Source: Sambucus nigra | Lineage: Eukaryota > Streptophyta > Magnoliopsida > Dipsacales > Adoxaceae | Length of the DNA: 64,000 nucleotides | Assembly (NCBI GenBank): GCA_949130495.1 | Contig: OX422221.1 | Location: 478,907,159 to 478,971,158, forward strand | Direction of reading: 5' to 3' | Shown: piece by piece, positions 12,010 through 25,440 of the stretch | Layout: every line of letters begins with the position of its first letter | How positions within the stretch are numbered: position 1 is the stretch's first letter | Translations under genes and position numbers: made by a program | Notes under the pieces: model-generated | Database searches by the model: none | What the model was told of the DNA's origin: nothing | Seen by the model: the letters and a program-made list of their open reading frames with translations, nothing else

Positions 12010-14933
12010 TGTAATACCACGTATTTTTATAGCTTTTAAATTATGGGATTTATTAAATTTAATTGAGATAAATTAATTTAATTTTAATCCGGAATGTTGT
12101 TCTAAATATTTACTAGCGTGACGAGAGTTAGTAATTATTGGAAATTTGTTATTTGTTGCATATTACTGGATGAGTATAGTAATATATAAGATTTATTTTT
12201 ATAATATTGTCACGTGTAAATAAAATGACAATTGTGGAAATTTAAGTCAGGACGCGCCTGTGTCGTGTCGGGACTAAATGTGGATTAATAAAAGTGAATA
12301 TTTTATAAGTTATTCATATGGTCGTTTTGAGTGCGCCAACGCGTCCGGAAGGGTCGAGATAGTCAGAAAAGTGTACCCGGGAGTTTAGTTTGGGTCTCGG
12401 GACATTTTTAGGCCTAATTAGTAACCCGGGAGGGCATTTTGGTCATTTTACATTTTTGGGTAATTAAACCCACGAAAATTAGAGGAGTTATATCAAATAC
12501 CTAGGTTACCTTCTAGGGTTAGAAACTCTAAACACAACTGACGGCCATAGGAGAGGAAGGAGAGAGCTCTCAAGGCAAATTCAAGGCCCAAAACTCAACG
12601 GTTTGCACCGCCACCACCACCAACGCGTAGATCGCGAGACGGGGAAAGAAACCGCACCAATTTCGGCACAGAACCAGATTTCTAAAAATTCCAGGCAAGT
12701 TTTTATCTTGCTTATTTCGTTGATGCATCTTTCATATTGGTTTAGGAATGATTAGGATGAATTGTATGGAAGAAAAACCCAATTTGAGATAGGAAATTGC
12801 ATGTAGTGATGACTTAAATGATATTTTAGAAACCCTTTGTCATGTAAAGGATTAAGAGTTTGATTAAGAAAAGAGTTCTAATTAGATACAAACACTAAAA
12901 ATTTTATTCCGGATGATCGGACCATTGGAATCGCTTCAAATTTTAGTATGTTGTAGCGAACGGCGAGACAGGACTGCTGACAAAAATTCAGCTTGATCGA
13001 ACGGTCGAATTTCTAAAAATATTATTTTTACTAGAGAGTTTTATATTTTGAGGACTCTTCTAAAGAATAAAAAAAATTCAAATAAAAACTCCATTTTAAT
13101 TCCGATTTCGAAACCATTTGAAATTCTCATCTTTGAAAATAAAATTCAAAATCCTTTAATGTAAGGCGAAATCTATATTTTTGGGATATCTTACATGAGG
13201 GACAATGTAAGTATATGTTAAAGAGAGAGAGACACGTAGGAGAGTTACTTTGAGACAAATGTGTATACCTACTGAATTTTATACTTGGGAGGATAGAATC
13301 TATGAGCGTGATGTAGTAAGTGGAAAAGTTCCTCAAATTAAAATAAGATGTGAATGGTTATACGTGATAACTAAATAATGAGAAATAAATACAAATGTCG
13401 TAATTATGGGAATTGAGAATTTACCCATTATTGAAATGGTAATGTTAGTATAGTTATATGATTGTGTATGCATATACTATCTATGTGTGAAAATCATGCC
13501 CATGCTACTTGCTATCCCTGAGGTTTCCGCGCCGGGACAGTCTTATCTCGATGGGACCTTTATGGGGGATATTGACTTGTACCCTAGAAGATAGATATCC
13601 TTGGTACAGGCTAACGGAATGATAGTTCAGACGGTCCTAAGAGATGCGGGTATGTGCTTTCCTCTTAGAGACTTGGAATCTATGCTTCGCCTCATTTTGT
13701 TTGTGTATAGGTATCCTTGGTACAGGCTATCGCAGTGATAGTTCAGACGGTCCTAAGGGACTTGGAACCTATAGTTTGTATATGTGTTAATACAATTCGA
13801 GAGTGATTTCGAATTTGTATTCCCCTTAATGTGAGTGATATGGGGTTTGGATAGTAGAGTATGCCCGCACCATAGTTTTATTTGGGGTGCTGTTATGGTT
13901 TATATATATATTTTACGAGTGGTTAATATATATATGAAATTCTGAAATCTGGAACTGTCTACTATTATGTGATATGTAGGACGTGGTTGATAACTCAAAT
14001 TATAAATACTTGTATTGAGAAAGTATAATATGACACTGGAAAACTTTATTGATTTATAAGGTTAAAATGAGAACTTTGGTTACTAATTGAATAGTATCTT
14101 CAAACAATTAAATCGTTAATTTTGAATCTTACGAGTAATATAAGATAAACTAATCCATTGGGAAAGGATAGCATGTTATATGATGAGATAGACCATTGGG
14201 AAGGTTAGTGCGATAGGTGTGAACATTAGAAGAGGGGTGAGAATTTCTCAAGAGAGTGTCGCACTAATATGTTGTTTCATTGGCCTGTATCAATTTAAAT
14301 ACTTGCTAAACGTATTTTAAATCAAACACACTATCGGGCTCTGACCCGTTTCTCTTTCTCTTTCTCTCTCTTGTAAATATATGTATGTATTACAGGTGCC
14401 CATCCACAAGGGCGTCTTGCTTAGGATCTTTTGGAAGGAACGCGTTGCATCTTAGGTGGGAGTTGCAGGTCTCTTGATTAGACGACTTCGTTCATTCGGA
14501 TCCACTCTTAGTACTTTCATCTAGTTGGGCATGTGTAGCCCTTTCCATTATTTCGTTGTTATTGGACATTTGTATTTCAGTTATTTCCAGTATTGTTACT
14601 ATGGGATTCATTCAGTTTGGATGTGTGACTTTAGATTTCATATGTTGACATTCGATTGACGAATGTATTAAATTAATTAGATTATGTTGCAGAATTTAAT
14701 GTGGTGTGATTATTACTTATTGAATGTTATTAATAAAATAAATGATTTTTCTTTAAATAAAATTTGGAAAGTATGTATGAAAATGGTTTTGACACTTAGC
14801 TTAATTATTTAGGGTGTTTAAATTGGAAAAGTATTTTTACGACAGTGATGCTAAGAATGAACCAACTGTTCACCTTGATTTTTAATTTAATAAAGTAGTG
14901 ATCGCCCGGTATTTAATTAGGCGGGGTGTCACA
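12010..14933 (+). repeat. 5' LTR of Gypsy element B
   Basis: 2,924 bp, TGTAATACC to GTGTCACA, followed by GG and the primer site. It contains two direct copies of a segment with TATCCTTGGTACAGGC (13597-13645 and 13709-13756). Confidence 0.95.
13597..13756 (+). repeat. Short direct repeat inside LTR B
   Basis: Two copies of about 47 bp share TATCCTTGGTACAGGCTA and TGATAGTTCAGACGGTCC, about 112 bp apart. The second includes CTATCGCAGTGATAG, a small inverted repeat. The pair is also present in the 3' LTR (about 20813-20972), so it predates this insertion. Confidence 0.85.
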
Positions 14934-14935
14934 GG

Positions 14936-14947
14936 TGGTATCAGAGC
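14936..14947 (+). other. Primer-binding site of Gypsy element B
   Basis: TGGTATCAGAGC two bases after the 5' LTR, the plant initiator-Met-type primer site. It sets the plus-strand orientation. Confidence 0.9.
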
Positions 14948-17900
14948 ATCAGGTTCTAGTGTCCTTAGGATCAGTACGGCTTATTATGCTTTCAGCGTTG
15001 CTTTGTTTTCTATAGAGCCCTATGTTTAGGATTGTTGATTCCCTTGATGAGATTTCGTTCTCATACTATAATGTGTATACACTAGTGAATTCTAATTTCG
15101 TTCAGATGTGTGCGTGTGCCGAGCGATGACGGATGTCAGAAGAGGACCGTTAAGCGTACATCAGGAGGCAGGGCTCAGTTGATATTATGAAATATATCTG
15201 AGGATGATGACCGTAGTCGAGGTCACCTCCATTATGGCACGAGAAGCCACAACTAGAAAGGAGACTAAGGTGCAGCAATGATTTTTCAAATGCTGTTATA
15301 GTCAAATGAGGTGCGAGGGTAAACTTACCCAACGTATTACAAAAATGTGTAGAGACTGTCAATGGGAAATTTTAGAAATGCGGATATTGTATGTGTCTTT
15401 ACCAAAGGAGGTAATGTACCCAAAGGCTTAGATATAGGACGAAGTGTGGCAAACTGAAAGTGAAAATTTAGAGAAAATTTTCTTATCTTTCGGGACTAAA
15501 TTATAATGGTTGGAGTCAACCACCAATTTTAGAAGTGGGATGCTATGCCTATAGGAGAACCTTAGGTACAGTGTTGACCGTATGTTCCTTCCTCAACTGT
15601 TCAGGGTGAGAAGCAAACGTGGTTCTGAACTCATCGCGGGAGGGCATGACAGAAGTCCGATTGTGGATATGAACCCTAATCATTAGCAAATTTTGTATCG
15701 AAAGATGTAGATACGAGTGGAGGAAACGACTCCAACTAGGAGACCAACTCGTAATAATAATTGATAATACTCGAGGAGGAAATTCTGATGGACGGTTGAT
15801 TCAGAGGTTGACAATGTTGTATTTTGTCAGTAAAGATGATAATGCTCCTTGTGTGGGAAGCTTAAAGAAATCGAAGAATTTAGTCGAGAAAAAGACTGAA
15901 TACAATGGTGGTGATATAGCACCAAAAAGAGATGTGGATATACATCAGGGGACCCATTTAAATGATTCGGATAATGGAATTCTTACCAAGTGATGGTAAA
16001 TTCAGTAAGTGCTATTATAGATAGTAACATGATCTTTATGGTCTAAAAAGTTAAAGGAACAATCGGAATGGTTGACAGGAATCGAGTTTACTAAAGTCCG
16101 AGAGGAGGACAAATCCTAACCTGGTTAGTAGGACAGGTGGTAAGTGGATTATGTACTGAGGTATTTTGTGCGGAGTGAGATCGCTCACGATAATATGTTC
16201 CAAAGTGAGTATAAGGACAAGAATACGGTGCCTAGTAAAAGGCAACGATTAAAATAATTTTGTTATGGTTTGGGCAGACGTGTTACGTCTGAAAACCATT
16301 TGCGCAGTCAAGACGATTGACAGGGTAGAAGTGTAAGTTGTATCCTCAGAGGATGAGGCGTGTTTATGTGACACGAGAGAGCCACTATATTTTGTTCATT
16401 GCTAGATTAGGATGTGAGACGAGCTTAATGCATATAATTATAAATGTTACCATTATGTGAATATTTTTCCCTAGTGTAGCGGAATTTTTCTTTAGTGCTA
16501 TCCGCGGAGGATGAATGAGTATATCAACAGTGTTTTATACTTTATCGAGGTTACTTGTTGTAGTGATGCGATACACGAGTATGATATTATCTTGTTTAAA
16601 ACATTACAGAAATGGTTAGTACGATAGTGGGCATTTATTGCAAGGCTATCGGAGTTGTTGCATTAGTGCAACATGTTTTATGTTTGTTTTGGTGAGGCTT
16701 TACCTGTGAGAAGGTTGGACTCGCACTTATATTATCTATCCTAGAGACTTCGGAGGAGATAGTGGGCTCGAGATATTCGATGCCAAAGTATGTATAAACT
16801 TTTCCAATATGATTCCGTATGTATCGGGATTTACCGTTGAGCGAAAAGATTTGACGCAGTATTATGTTTGGCACTCCGGACTTAGTGATAGGAAGAGTGC
16901 AGTGTTATATTTATCCTTAAGAGACGTGGGAGTTAAGAGTTATACCCCTAATATTAGAAAAAAGGAATTTTGAGAATTCCGATTGTATGTATTCGAGGTT
17001 TATGGAATGCTATTACCACCAACCTATGCTGAACGATAGTGAAATTTGGTGAAACGTTCTTTGTTAAGCATAATTACGGGAGAAATTGTAACTTTTCTGT
17101 CAAGGGACGGAATAAAGGGGTATATACTATGGACGGAGGACCTAACGGATTTCGATAACCGAAAATGCTAGGTAGTAGTGTATCGGGGGGTTCCTTGTTT
17201 GGATTTCGCTTTGCGAGACATCCCACGCATGAAACTTAGCGTAAGGTTGGAAATAGGGAGACGTTTGGTCACTATTCCATGAGTTCGGTACCCTGGTCGA
17301 AATGGGATCAAGTAATTATGTATGTAAGTTGGAAGTTGAATTTTGTTTTAAGGTCATTGGAGCCGGATTTTTGTGGTAGGAAAGCATTGAAAGTTATCCC
17401 CACAAGTTGAGGGGTGGAACTATGATAAGGAGAATTTAAGAATTTTGATTTCTAGGGTGATTGAGAGTACCCAAATGTCATAACCGCGTACAGAACACAA
17501 GGTGAATAAAGGGTTGAAATGATTTTTAGCATGGATTATCAGGGAAGAACTTTATACTATACAAAAGAGATAACCTGTAATTATTCTGATGAATAGAGCG
17601 TTAGTGATTTATTTTGGTTGTTGTACCTATTTGGGAAAATTGTTGTACTTATCTGAGGAAGATTGAGGATTATTATTCTTCTTTTATTGTCATGGAATTT
17701 GAATACCCTATTCCTTCTATTCCGTTGAATTTAGTTTTTCCTACAGATGGGCATCTGGGTTATCTGCAGTTAAAATAGTTCGAGTCGAAGGGACGTGGTA
17801 ATAGACATGTGAAATATATGTTTGTGGGACTAGTATAACGAAGTGGAAGTGATAGAGTGGATTAAACGTCACATGAGGAGCGATAATCCATACATAAGTG

Positions 17901-19213
17901 TGCAATTATAATAGCACGCCCTAACTTAACTAGAAGGCTGTGGGAAGCCATTCAAGAATTGGTATTCCTTGAATATAGTAGAATTTAATTGTGATGAAGC
18001 ACACCCGGAGCGGAATTTTTATTAGTCAAGTGTGAGAACGACTTGCGCATACAAAGAGTAATGATGTTAGTATAGTATAAGAGTTTCAGAAGTGCGCTTC
18101 GTGGAGAGAAGAGCATGGGTGGAACTTTAGGCATACTACAAGGAAGGAAGGGAGTATTACGTGTCACTTAATGTGAGACATTTCAAGGTAAGAATCGATG
18201 TTTAGCGAGACGTAGTGAGTAGTCTCTACATGCACTGCCCGTAGGTAAGGTTTGGTTGAAAAAGGAGAATCAACCAAAGAATTTTGTGTTTATCGAAAAT
18301 TCCTGAAATTGGAAGAGGTTGGTAAAGTCGATAAAGTTCTTGGATGAGTTGCTATCCTTAAAACAAGATCAAGGGTTTATCCCGAACATGTGAATTATGT
18401 CGTCGAGAAGGAAGTGATTGATATTCCTTTGGGCTGGCTTACAATATTAACTAGTATGCCCCAGACTTCCTTTGAAAGGAAGGATCGCACCAGTGAATGG
18501 TCCGGCGCAGTATAAATTTCTAAATTAGGATAAGATTTGGTGAATCCCACCTTTGATATGGGATTTCAGGAACCATAGGAGAAAAGATTTCGCTTCGAGT
18601 AGGATGTATCACCCTTAGCCAGGGAATGGGCGCACGGTGATTAAAGATTTGTGGAGCCGCGTGAAGGATATTTTGGAATCTTGATACGATGATTTCAAGA
18701 ATGATCTGTAGAATCACTCGTACCTGTTTGTCGCATACACGGTACTTATTAAGGTTTTGTTATGGAAGAACCTCGACTATTCTCTTTCCGTATGTTTATA
18801 GGAGAGTAGGTAATCAGAATTTTTGGATCGGTCGAGAGAACTTCCGATAAATGTGGTAGAATTCCACGACTATTTTAGGCGAGCAAGAGGGATCAAATGT
18901 TCGTAATATTTTCTCTGAATGGGAGTTTATATATGAATAAATCCGAGTATTTGTCATGTGTGAGGTGCGGCCTCCTAATGTTAGTGAGATAATGAAATTT
19001 ATAACGTATAGGCGTGACCCATGCGAATGTTTTCGGTTGGGAGAACAAGGTGAAGTGTCCCCAAAGAGAATGTAAAACAATGTTGCTATGAAGAAAGGGC
19101 TATAGTAATTAAGCGCCGTAATGTGTAGTTAGTCTGTGTAAGGAAAATGATATCCAGAATTGTGCTAACGGATAGGCCTTATTTTCCAAATTTCGGGACG
19201 AAATTCAGTTATT
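14948..19213 (+). mobile_element. Interior of Gypsy element B, no coding capacity
   Basis: About 4.3 kb, shorter than the 5-7 kb usual for coding plant Gypsy interiors. The longest open frame on either strand is about 88 codons. No zinc knuckle, protease DTG/DSG, RT YVDD-type box or integrase signature was found. Because the flanking LTRs have diverged so little, this decay cannot have accumulated since insertion. The element was probably copied with an already non-coding interior, like LARD-type elements. Confidence 0.75.
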
Positions 19214-19223
19214 AGGGGGGAAG
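19214..19223 (+). other. Polypurine tract of Gypsy element B
   Basis: AGGGGGGAAG ends two bases before the 3' LTR, at the expected place for plus-strand priming. Confidence 0.8.
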
Positions 19224-19225
19224 TA

Positions 19226-22149
19226 TGTAATACCCCGTATTTTTATAGCTTTTAAATTATGGGATTTATTAAATTTAATTGAGATAAATTAATTTAATTT
19301 TAATCCGGAATGTTGTTCTAAATATTTACTAGCGTGACGAGAGTTAGTAATTATTGGAAATTTGTTATTTGTTGCATATTACTGGATGAGTATAGTAATA
19401 TATGAGATTTATTTTTATAATATTGTCAGGTGTAAATAAAATGACAATTGTGAAAATTTAAGTCAGGACGCGCCTGTGTCGTGTCGGGACTAAATGTGGA
19501 TTAATAAAAGTGAATATTTTATAAGTTATTCATATGGTCGTTTTGAGTGCGCCAACGCGTCCGGAAGGGTCGAGATAGTCAGAAAAGTGTACCCGGGAGT
19601 TTAGTTTGGGTCTCGGGACATTTTTAGGCCTAATTAGTAACCCGGGAGGGCATTTTGGTCATTTTACATTTTTGGGTAATTAAACCCACGAAAATTAGAG
19701 GAGTTATATCAAATACCTAGGTTACCTTCTAGGGTTAGAAACTCTAAACACAACTGACGGCCATAGGAGAGGAAGGAGAGAGCTCTCAAGGCAAATTCAA
19801 GGCCCAAAACTCAACGGTTTGCACCGCCACCACCACCAACGCGTAGATCGCGAGACGGGGAAAGAAACCGCACCAATTTCGGCACAAAACAAGATTTCTA
19901 AAAATTCCAGGCAAGTGTTTATCTTGCTTATTTCGTTGATGCATCTTTCATATTGGTTTAGGAATGATTAGGATGAATTGTAAGGAAGAAAAACCCAATT
20001 TGAGATAGGAAATTGCATGTAGTGATGACTTAAATGATATTTTAGAAACCCTTTGTCATGTAAAGGATTAAGAGTTTGATTAAGAAAAGAGTTCTAATCA
20101 GATACAAACACTAAAAATTTTATTCCGGATGATCGGACCATTGGAATCGCTTGAAATTTTAGAATGTTGTAGCGAACGGCGAGACAAGACTGCTGACAAA
20201 AATTCAGCTTGATCGAACGGTCGAATTTCTAAAAATATTATTTTTACTAGAGAGTTTTATATTTTGAGGACTCTTCTAAATAATAAAAAAAAATCAATTA
20301 AAAACTCCATTTTAATTCCGATTTCGAAACCATTTGAAATTCTCATCTTTGAAAATAAAATTCAAAATCCTTTAATGTAAGGCGAAATCTATATTTTTGG
20401 GATATCTTACATGAGGGACAATGTAAGTATATGTTAAAGAGAGAGAGACACGTACGAGAGTTACTTTGGGACAAATGTGTATACCTACTGAATTTTATAC
20501 TTGGGAGGATAGAATCCGTGAGCGTGATGTAGTAAGTGGAAAAGTTCCTCAAATTAAAATAAGATGTGAATGGTTATACGTGATAACTAAATAATGAGAA
20601 ATAAATACAAATGTCGTAATTATGGGAATTGAGAATTTACCCATTATTGAAATGGTAATGTTAGTATAGTTATATGATTGTGTATGCATATACTATCTAT
20701 GTGTGAAAATCATGCCCACGCTACTTGTTATCCCTGAGCTTTTCGCGCTGGGACAGTCTTATCTCGATGGGACCTTTATGGGGGATATTGACTTGTACCC
20801 TAGAAGATAGATATCCTTGGTACAGGCTATCGGAATGATAGTTCAGACGGTCCTAAGAGATGCGGGTATGTGCTTTCCTCTTAGAGACTTGGAATCTATG
20901 CTTCGCCTCATTTTGTTTGTGTATAGGTATCCTTGGTACAGGCTATCGCAGTGATAGTTCAGACGGTCCTAAGGGACTTGGAACCTATATTTTGTATATG
21001 TGTTAATACAATTCGAGAGTGATTCCGAATTTGTATTCCCCTTAATGTGAGTGATATGGGGTTTGGATAGTAGAGTATGCCCGCACCATAGTTTTATTTG
21101 GGGTGCTGTTATGGTTTATATATATATTTTACGAGTGGTTAATATATATATGAAATTCTGAAATCTGGAACTGTCTACTGTGATGTGATATGTAGGACGT
21201 GGTTTATAACTCAAATTATAAATACTTGTGTTGAGAAAGTATAATATGACACTGGAAAACTTTATTGATTTATAAGGTTAAAATGAGAACTTTGGTTACT
21301 AATTGAATAGTATCTTCAAACAATTAAATCGTTAATTTTGAATCTTACGAGTAATATAAGATAAATTAATCCATTGCGAAAGGATAGCATGTTATATGAT
21401 GAGATAGACCATTGGGAAGGTTAGTACGATAGGTGTGCACATTAGAAAAGAGGTGAGAATTTCTTAAGAGAGTATCGCACTAATATGTTGTTGCATTGGC
21501 CTGTATCAATTTAAATACTTGCTAAACGTATTTTAAATCAAACACACTATCGGGCTCTGACCCGTTTCTTTTTCTCTTTCTCTCTCTTGTATATATATGT
21601 ATGTATTACAGGTGCCCAGCCACAGGGGCGTCTTGCTTAGGATCTTTTGGAAGGAACGCGCTGCAGCTTAGGTGGGAGTTGCAGGTCTCTTGATTAGACG
21701 ACTTCGTTCATTCGGATCCACTCTTAGTACTTTCATCTAGTTGGGCATGTGTAGCCCTTTCCATTATTCCGTTGTTATTGGACATTTGTATTTCAGTTAT
21801 TTCCAGTATTGTTACTATGGGATTCATTCAGTTTGGATGTGTGACTTTAGATTTCATATGTTGACATTCGATTGACGAATGTATTAAATTAATTAGATTA
21901 TGTTGCAGAATTTAATGTGGTGTGATTCTTACTTATTGAATGTTATTAATAAAATAAATGATTTTTCTTTAAATAAAATTTGAAAAGTATGTATGAAAAT
22001 GGTTTTGACACTTAGCTTAATTATTTAGGGTGTTTAAATTGGAAAAGTATTTTTACGACAGTGATGCTAAGAATGAACCAACTGTTCACCTTGACTTTTA
22101 ATTTAATAAAGGAGTGATCGCCCGGTATTTAATTAGGCGGGGTGTCACA
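19226..22149 (+). repeat. 3' LTR of Gypsy element B
   Basis: 2,924 bp, same length as the 5' LTR with about 50 substitutions scattered along it and only compensating micro-differences in an A-run. Ends GGGGTGTCACA. Confidence 0.95.
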
Positions 22150-22184
22150 AGTTTCTGGGTCAAAATTGAATTTTATAAAAAATT

Positions 22185-22420
22185 CTGGAAGTCGTTCGAA
22201 ACCTCGTTCGAACGAGTTTTTCGTTCGAACCAGATTTCGTTCGAACGAGTTTGCCAACGAGTCTAAACTGGTCTGTCGTTCGAAATGTCGTTCGAACAAA
22301 ATTGTTCGTTCTAACGAGGTTTCCAACGAGATTCTAACGAAGTCCATACTGGTGTGTCGTTAGAAGTCTCGTTCGAACGAGAGTTCGTTCGAACGAAATC
22401 TCGTTCGAACGAGCTGTCAG
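22185..22420. promoter_or_regulatory. Array of TTCGAA palindromes in the solo LTR
   Basis: About a dozen CGTTCGAACGAG-like motifs or decayed versions lie within about 235 bp, the best being CTCGTTCGAACGAG, a 14-base perfect palindrome. The open frames seen here on both strands are by-products of this repeat. The same motif recurs in the three Copia LTRs near 32300, 36130 and 39890. A role as an enhancer or factor-binding cluster in the LTR is inference. Confidence 0.6.
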
Positions 22421-23440
22421 GCGGGAACAGTTTTTGGCAGTTTTTCACCCACTTCCCCACTTGGTTTTTAACCAACTTTTACTGACTTTAATATGTGCGG
22501 GAATGACATTTTCCAAACCAACATTTACATAACTTTTCCAACTTAGTTTATCTCTTAGAGAGAGTTTGAGAGCAAAAATGGTTTAGGAAAATGTTCATGT
22601 TTTGAGTGAGAATTTTAGAGAAAAATATTTTCATCACTCTAGTGTTTACACCCAATTGAGTTTATCCAAGTTCACATATACATATTAAATTGCTTGGAGT
22701 TTGGCACCGGTTTATCTCTACCGAATTCAAGAAGAGAAGTTTTGGTTTGCTTCTACATCCATCAAAGAAGAAGACTTTTTGTTGCGACTCTACCCACTTG
22801 GAGAAAGGCTCCATGTACGGTGACGGTGACCATAGAAATCCCCATCGGTGGATTCGGAGACCGCGGTGGTGTTCCGAGGTTATCCACTAAGAAGAGGTGT
22901 CTACAAGAAGAAGCGTCGAGGCTTGAGAGGGATCGAGTCAGTCGTTGTAAGTCTATCTGTCTTGTAATTGTAATTCCGTATCTAGTGGATTTGTGGCTAG
23001 GGCCGTCCGAGGTTGTTTCCCGTCTTGGGTTTTTCCTCGTACATCGCGGCGTAGTGTGATTGGTTTATTTTATCTTGCATAATAACGTAGAACGCATGCT
23101 TAGACTAATTCAAGATAAAATTTGGTTTAACTTATCACACTCATTTAATTTGGGACTAAATTAAATATTGGGTAAATTTCGTTTATTCAAGTCATTTGAT
23201 AAAAATTGGTTTCACCTAACTTTGGATAATTGATTAATATGACTTAGGCAAATTCTAGGGCTTGGATTAATAAATCGGTTTGATGTTAATTTGGTTTTAA
23301 TGAAATTAAAATTCGTTTTGTTTTAAGGTTGAGCCATCTTGTTTACGCTTCCGCATTAATCTTGAGTTTTTACATAAAAAGGAAATTATTAACTTTGATT
23401 TTAATTCTTAAAATCACAATCCGGGGATTTTACGTTTACA

Positions 23441-25390
23441 TATATATCGTTCATATTCTGAAAGTTTCACTGGTTTATAATACCATTTTCGTTTTAGTAT
23501 ATAGAATCCCATATATAATTCTCACATCGATATACGAATCACAATTTAAATTCGGATAAAAATATCCTAAAAGGGGAATAAAATCTTATTCATCTTACGC
23601 TTTATACAAGTATAAATTATATGATTTCACATCTTCATATACGTTCAATATACTATACGCAACAAGTATATTTATACCTATATCATAACCATAAGTATAA
23701 TAATCATCCCACCGAGTTAGAACTCGAGGATGCAGTCTCAAAGTGCTATCATCATCCGAGTATACTCAACTTAACCCAGGTACCAAGTTTGACTCACTCA
23801 AGATCATGGTAAAAATACTAAATGGTGGAGGCGATCATATTACCTCCTGAAAGTGGAATCATCATCGCACCCATATGCGGGACGATATGACATGGGGACT
23901 ATACTCTCCCTGCTCCTCAAGCCGGGGTATTCACCCACATCGTGTAACCTCCTTGGATAGCACTAGAGATATATGTATACATAAATATATCATTGACAGG
24001 CCGATATATTTATAACACAATCATATATATACTGTAACAACATCCGTATATAATACATATCACTTCTCAATATACCCTGGCTATATTTGCCAAACTCTCA
24101 TAGCGATAGCCAAAATCCCGAATGTTCGCATTTTAATAGTATATAAGTATTCATACACTTAAAATACTATATCTATAAATATTCTCTTACTTAATATTTA
24201 ACTCATACCTTAGTCACTTTTAAGGATTTTATATACACTAGAATATACCGATTCGTAATAATTAAATAAGTAAACACGCAACATATTTCACTTCCATAGG
24301 TATCGCATCACCTATAATAATAGTCGTCAATTAAGACATACCGGATAGTAGCTTAATCCTCTCTAGCCCATATCCTAAATTACATCCTACTCACATCCTA
24401 GGATTCACTCAAATATAATTGGCCCATATTTATTCTCTACGCATAAATATATAAACACACTTGTCGAAGACTTCTCTCGAATGTTACTCGTCCTAAACAT
24501 TCATTAAGTCCATACCCCGGATTGTACACTCAACTAATCTAAGGTTCTCTCTTTCAACCCAAGGTTTACTCACCCTCAATTCTATTATCTAGGAGTCCTA
24601 ACATCGTATATAGAATGACTTATAATAATCTCCAATTTATAATTTAACTCGCCCTACACTTAAGGAAGAAAAATTCTCAATTCCTGATGATGTGAATCGA
24701 TTCGCCCCAGCTACGATTCGATTCGGCAAGAGAATAAATTCGGTCTAAATCTGAATCGATTCGAACAGGATCAGTACTCAGGTTTTCAATGGCGAATCGA
24801 TTCGACCTGAGACAGTCCTACAGGTCTTCCTAAGCGAATCGATTAGCTCCAAATGGGAATTAATTTTCTTCAACTAGAGTTGACAGTCCGAGCAATTTCT
24901 TCATCTCCAAAATCCCAAAAATCATCCCAACCTCCATTTTGTGGTTTCTAATCCTAACCAACAACAATATAATCATCCAATCACTGATTTATAACTAACA
25001 TATCAATTTTTTATGGGATACACCAATTTCTCTAGGATTTAAACCCTAAAACCATTTAAACTCTCGTTTCTCATTTCATCCCATTTCTAACCATATATAC
25101 ACACTATTAACATGGGTTTAACACTAGAATTCATAAAGAGTTAACAACACATCAATTTGTGAACTCAAAATCAAATTTTTCCAAATTTATTTCAAGGGTT
25201 CTAGCCCAAAAATCATATAGTTTACCAACTATAATATAAGATACACGCAATCAATTGAATAAAGAAATTAAACACTTGCCTCGTGGATAAAATTCGACGA
25301 CCTCGAGTCAAATCCTGCGGAGTTTGGGTTGAAACTCCCTTTCTCTCCTCTTTTCTTCTTCCTTTATTTTCTTCTTATTTTCTCTTCTTT

Positions 25391-25440
<50 letters not shown>

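Larger units (their letters stand above)
12010..22149 (+). mobile_element. Ty3/gypsy LTR retrotransposon B, young but non-coding
   Basis: A complete LTR element of 10,140 bp on the plus strand: 5' LTR 12010-14933, primer site from 14936, interior about 4.3 kb, polypurine tract 19214-19223, 3' LTR 19226-22149. Both LTRs are 2,924 bp, and a by-eye comparison finds about 50 substitutions (about 1.7 percent). Flanking bases AGGTT (12005-12009) and AGTTT (22150-22154) are a four of five match for a target duplication. LTR ends (TGTAATACC...GTGTCACA) resemble those of element A, placing both in one large-LTR Gypsy group. The interior has no usable coding frame, so movement must have depended on proteins made elsewhere. 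Confidence 0.9.
11686..23440. mobile_element. Solo LTR (Copia-like) interrupted by Gypsy element B
   Basis: Two pieces, 11686-12009 and 22150-23440, together about 1.6 kb, form one unit that starts TGTAAGGACA and ends TTTACA. It sits in a TA microsatellite of LTR A, flanked by TA-rich bases that make the target duplication ambiguous (ATATT or TATAT). It has no interior or partner LTR, so it is probably a solo LTR left after LTR-LTR recombination. Its start (TGTAAGGACA) and its TTCGAA-palindrome array resemble the Copia LTRs at 31661-40242. The stretch near 23000-23060 resembles the polyadenylation-side part of plant Copia LTRs. Both likenesses are by eye. Confidence 0.6.

Noticed and set aside
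13127..13336. 69-codon minus-strand frame repeated at 20343-20552
   Set aside because: Its duplication only reflects the two LTRs of element B; it lies within non-coding LTR sequence with no homology.
22129..22363. Overlapping open frames of about 72 codons on both strands
   Set aside because: Both come from the repeated TTCGAA palindrome array; a palindromic repeat opens frames on both strands. No homology or start context.
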